Positions 49,318 to 51,107 of a stretch of DNA of 51,107 bases are shown here, one piece after another. The DNA lies in contig DAOPYN010000030.1 in the NCBI GenBank assembly GCA_035352895.1, positions 1-51,107 on the forward strand. Direction: 5' to 3'. Origin of the DNA: UBA5070 sp035352895 (GTDB lineage: Bacteria > Fibrobacterota > Fibrobacteria > UBA5070). The stretch's first letter is position 1. Every line of letters begins with the position of its first letter. The notes under the pieces are model-generated. The model ran no database searches and was not told the origin of the DNA. It saw only the letters and a list, made by a program, of their open reading frames with translations. The position numbers were made by a program, and so were the translations under genes.

Positions 49318-50016
49318 TCAGTAGATCGCCGACGGGAGGATCCCGATGGACTCCTTCCATCGCGAGAGAAAGGCGGCCCGCGAACCGGGGTATTTCCCGC
49401 CCGCGTCGGTCCATCCCTGGATGCGGTCCAGCCGGAAATGGCGGAAATCCCGACGCAGCTCGCACCAGGCCGCGAGGATCCGGGTGGTCTCGTAGAAGGC
49501 CAACGCCGCGGGCCAGACCACCCGCTCGGTCAAGACGCCTTTGGCGTCCCGGTATTCGAGCCGCAGGCGGCGTCTTTCCCGGATGGCTTCGCGGAGCCCG
49601 ACCAGATCGAGAGGTTTTCCTTCCGGGGGAGCGGTCGGGGCGACGAAGAGCGCCGTGTGCTGGAGCATGGAGCGGAGATCGGCGGGAAGGACCGCATGGA
49701 TGCGCTCGAACGCGTCCTGCGCGGCCTTGCCCAAGGATGGATCTGTCCGCTCGGCCACCCACCTCGCTCCCAGCAGGAGGGCTTCGAGCTCGCTTTCGGT
49801 GAACATGAGGGGCGGCAGCACGTAGCCCGCCTGGATCCGGTATCCCGTGCCCGCCTCGCCGTCGATGGTCGCGCCCTGCATGCGCAGCGCGTCGATGTCG
49901 CGGTAGATGGTCCGTACGCTCACCTCCGTGGCGGCGGCGAGTTCGGAAGCGGTCACGATCCCGCGACGACGACGCAGGATCTCCAGCAAGCGAAGCAAGC
50001 GGTCGGCTTTGGGCAC
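49318..50016 (-). CDS. YafY-type HTH/WYL transcriptional regulator
   Basis: This 232-residue regulator has an N-terminal winged helix (HTH_11: ADRLLRLLEILRRRRGIVTA with VRTIYRDIDALRMQGA), a linker with GTGYRIQAGYVLPPLMFTES, and a C-terminal WYL domain (LEYRDAKG, then RILAAWCELRRDFRHFRLDR). WYL domains bind nucleic acid or nucleotide ligands; many members repress nearby genes. It lies between a hydrolase gene and a CMD gene and may regulate either. Confidence 0.93.
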   Translation of the reverse strand: MPKADRLLRLLEILRRRRGIVTASELAAATEVSVRTIYRDIDALRMQGATIDGEAGTGYRIQAGYVLPPLMFTESELEALLLGARWVAERTDPSLGKAAQDAFERIHAVLPADLRSMLQHTALFVAPTAPPEGKPLDLVGLREAIRERRRLRLEYRDAKGVLTERVVWPAALAFYETTRILAAWCELRRDFRHFRLDRIQGWTDAGGKYPGSRAAFLSRWKESIGILPSAIY

Positions 50017-50076
50017 GGCGAGTCTCCTTGCTGCCCAATATAAGGGCGGCGGTCGCGAGATCCGCGAGGATCCGCT

Positions 50077-50397
50077 CTACCCTTCGAACACGGAAAGCGC
50101 CGGGGGCAGGGAGCGGATCACCACGTTGCCGGCGGCGCTCAGGCCCACCAGCACGGCGCTGGCCACTTCCTCGCGGGTGGCTCCGGCGTCGCGGGCGAGG
50201 TTCGCGTGGAAGGGAACCCCGCTTTCCAGCCCCAGGGCGGCCAGCACCGCGAGGTAGGACAGGTGCGCGGTCTTGGCGTCCAGGGCGCTCGCCTGGCCCA
50301 GCGCCTGGGCCGCGGTCATCCAGGCGTGGGCGTGGGCGGGGGTCTCGCGCAGGAAGACCTGGAAGGAGTCGCTGACGGAAGTTGGCGTGGAGGTCAT
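50077..50397 (-). CDS. Carboxymuconolactone decarboxylase-family protein
   Basis: This 106-residue protein is a CMD-family member: AHAHAWMTAAQALGQASALD then TAHLSYLAVLAALGLESGVP and ARDAGATREEVASAVLVGLS. It lacks the CxxC of AhpD, so a peroxidase role is unlikely; other CMD proteins act in ring-fission pathways or are of unknown role. It sits between two WYL regulator genes on the same strand. Confidence 0.85.
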   Translation of the reverse strand: MTSTPTSVSDSFQVFLRETPAHAHAWMTAAQALGQASALDAKTAHLSYLAVLAALGLESGVPFHANLARDAGATREEVASAVLVGLSAAGNVVIRSLPPALSVFEG

Positions 50398-50499
50398 TTC
50401 GTTTCTCCGTTGGGATCAGGGTGGAGGGACACGCGCAGGAGGATGTGTTCTCCACGTTGGATGGAAACAAGGATGCGCGAAGTGGGTGACAACCCCTTG

Positions 50500-51107
50500 T
50501 CAGGGTTCTCGAGGAGACTTCCGGTAGGCCGTGCACGCGGCCTCCAATCGGCGACCGATCTCCTCGCGAAGCGAGGCCGGGGCGATCACCTCCACCTCCG
50601 GGGCCTGGCCGCACAGCCAGCGCACCAGCCAGCCGTCCACCGGCCAGCGAAGCTCGATCTCGCGGTGTTCGTTCCGATCTTCAGATGCTGGGGGCTGTCC
50701 CAGGAAGGAAAGGAGATCGTCCGAAGGACGGGTCAGGGCCAGTCGGATCGGTTCGGGGCTGGGGGACTCCTCCAGGGGATCGAACGGTGGCAGGTCGCGC
50801 AGACGCGCGAGCCGATCGAAGGTGTCCGCAAGAGTGGTCCACGAACCGATCCGCAACACCCGGAAGAGCCGGTACTGGCCGCGCAGACGGCACCACGCCT
50901 GCAGGTACCACACGCCTCCGGAATGCACCAGCCGCAGGGGTTCCACGACGCGTCGCGACGCGGAGCCCTCGCGGTCGCGGTAATCGATGGCGATGGCTTG
51001 CGCCAACCGGATGGCCTGGGCGCAGGCGCGCAGGAAGGGCTTGGCGGTTTCGGTGGTGGCGTGGTCCCACCGCAGTTCCATCACGCTTGTGGTCGAGTCT
51101 TCGGGAG
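50500..51107 (-). CDS. WYL-domain transcriptional regulator, C-terminal part (start outside window)
   Basis: The frame is open to the window edge and continues upstream of 51084, so the N-terminal HTH is outside the window. The visible part is a WYL domain: AIAIDYRDREGSASRRVVEP, LRLVHSGGVWYLQAWCRLRG (the WYL core) and YRLFRVLRIGSW, followed by a WCX-like C-terminal extension. It resembles YafY-type regulators. It probably controls the CMD gene that follows on the same strand. Confidence 0.9.
   Translation of the reverse strand, partial: PEDSTTSVMELRWDHATTETAKPFLRACAQAIRLAQAIAIDYRDREGSASRRVVEPLRLVHSGGVWYLQAWCRLRGQYRLFRVLRIGSWTTLADTFDRLARLRDLPPFDPLEESPSPEPIRLALTRPSDDLLSFLGQPPASEDRNEHREIELRWPVDGWLVRWLCGQAPEVEVIAPASLREEIGRRLEAACTAYRKSPREP

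Overview
The window is a GC-rich bacterial chromosome segment (third codon positions mostly G or C). It starts in a groES-groEL operon and then crosses a long accessory region dominated by defence and toxin-antitoxin genes. The GroEL is a normal bacterial GroEL with a GGM-rich tail. The mix of a secreted CE1-type esterase with a possible C-terminal sorting domain, a TRIC channel, a MATE transporter and a class D beta-lactamase, together with many dispersed GC-rich hairpin repeats, would suit an environmental Gram-negative such as a member of the Fibrobacterota. That placement is an inference; no rRNA is present to confirm it.

Layout. 1-2.0 kb: groES (3' part) and groEL. 2.1-2.4 kb: a row of related stem-loops. 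2.5-4.0 kb: XRE/ImmA plus PIN pair. 4.2-12.8 kb: type I restriction-modification operon hsdR-hsdM-[repeat block/GIY-YIG nuclease/repeat block]-hsdS, followed by a DUF3800 protein and a small unknown protein. 13.0-14.0 kb: a possible PD-(D/E)XK nuclease. 14.0-18.2 kb (minus): a tightly overlapping four-gene operon AAA+ ATPase, HEPN protein, KGGLGR-motif ATPase, P-loop ATPase. 18.4-25.8 kb: mostly housekeeping or accessory metabolism (CMD-ECF sigma pair, beta-helix protein, TRIC channel, esterase, MATE transporter, VOC protein). 26.0-27.3 kb: AbiE-type toxin-antitoxin pair. 27.5-28.3 kb: OXA-type beta-lactamase. 28.5-30.7 kb: two small ORFs, a HipA-like kinase and a HIRAN-like protein. 30.9-33.1 kb: TIGR04255-type protein, HTH protein and a protein with an SHDCDL motif.

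33.5-47.4 kb is the most striking part. A cytosine methyltransferase, a soluble histidine kinase with two GHKL ATPase domains, and a receiver-domain protein run on the plus strand. They converge on a five-gene minus-strand operon: ankyrin-sigma70 fusion, MORC-like GHKL ATPase, Z1-domain helicase-like ATPase, PD-(D/E)XK protein and AIPR protein. A Vsr-type nuclease, degraded at its C-terminus, diverges at the far end. The MORC/Z1/PD-(D/E)XK/AIPR/Dcm/Vsr core matches neighbourhoods described by Iyer, Abhiman and Aravind (2008). The ankyrin-sigma fusion and the two-component-like pair look like added sensing and transcription-control parts.

47.4-51.1 kb: repeats, a broken ADP-ribosyltransferase-like toxin with a small upstream partner, an alpha/beta hydrolase, a YafY/WYL regulator, a CMD protein and the C-terminal part of a second WYL regulator. 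No tRNA, rRNA, CRISPR array, integrase or insertion-sequence transposase was recognised.
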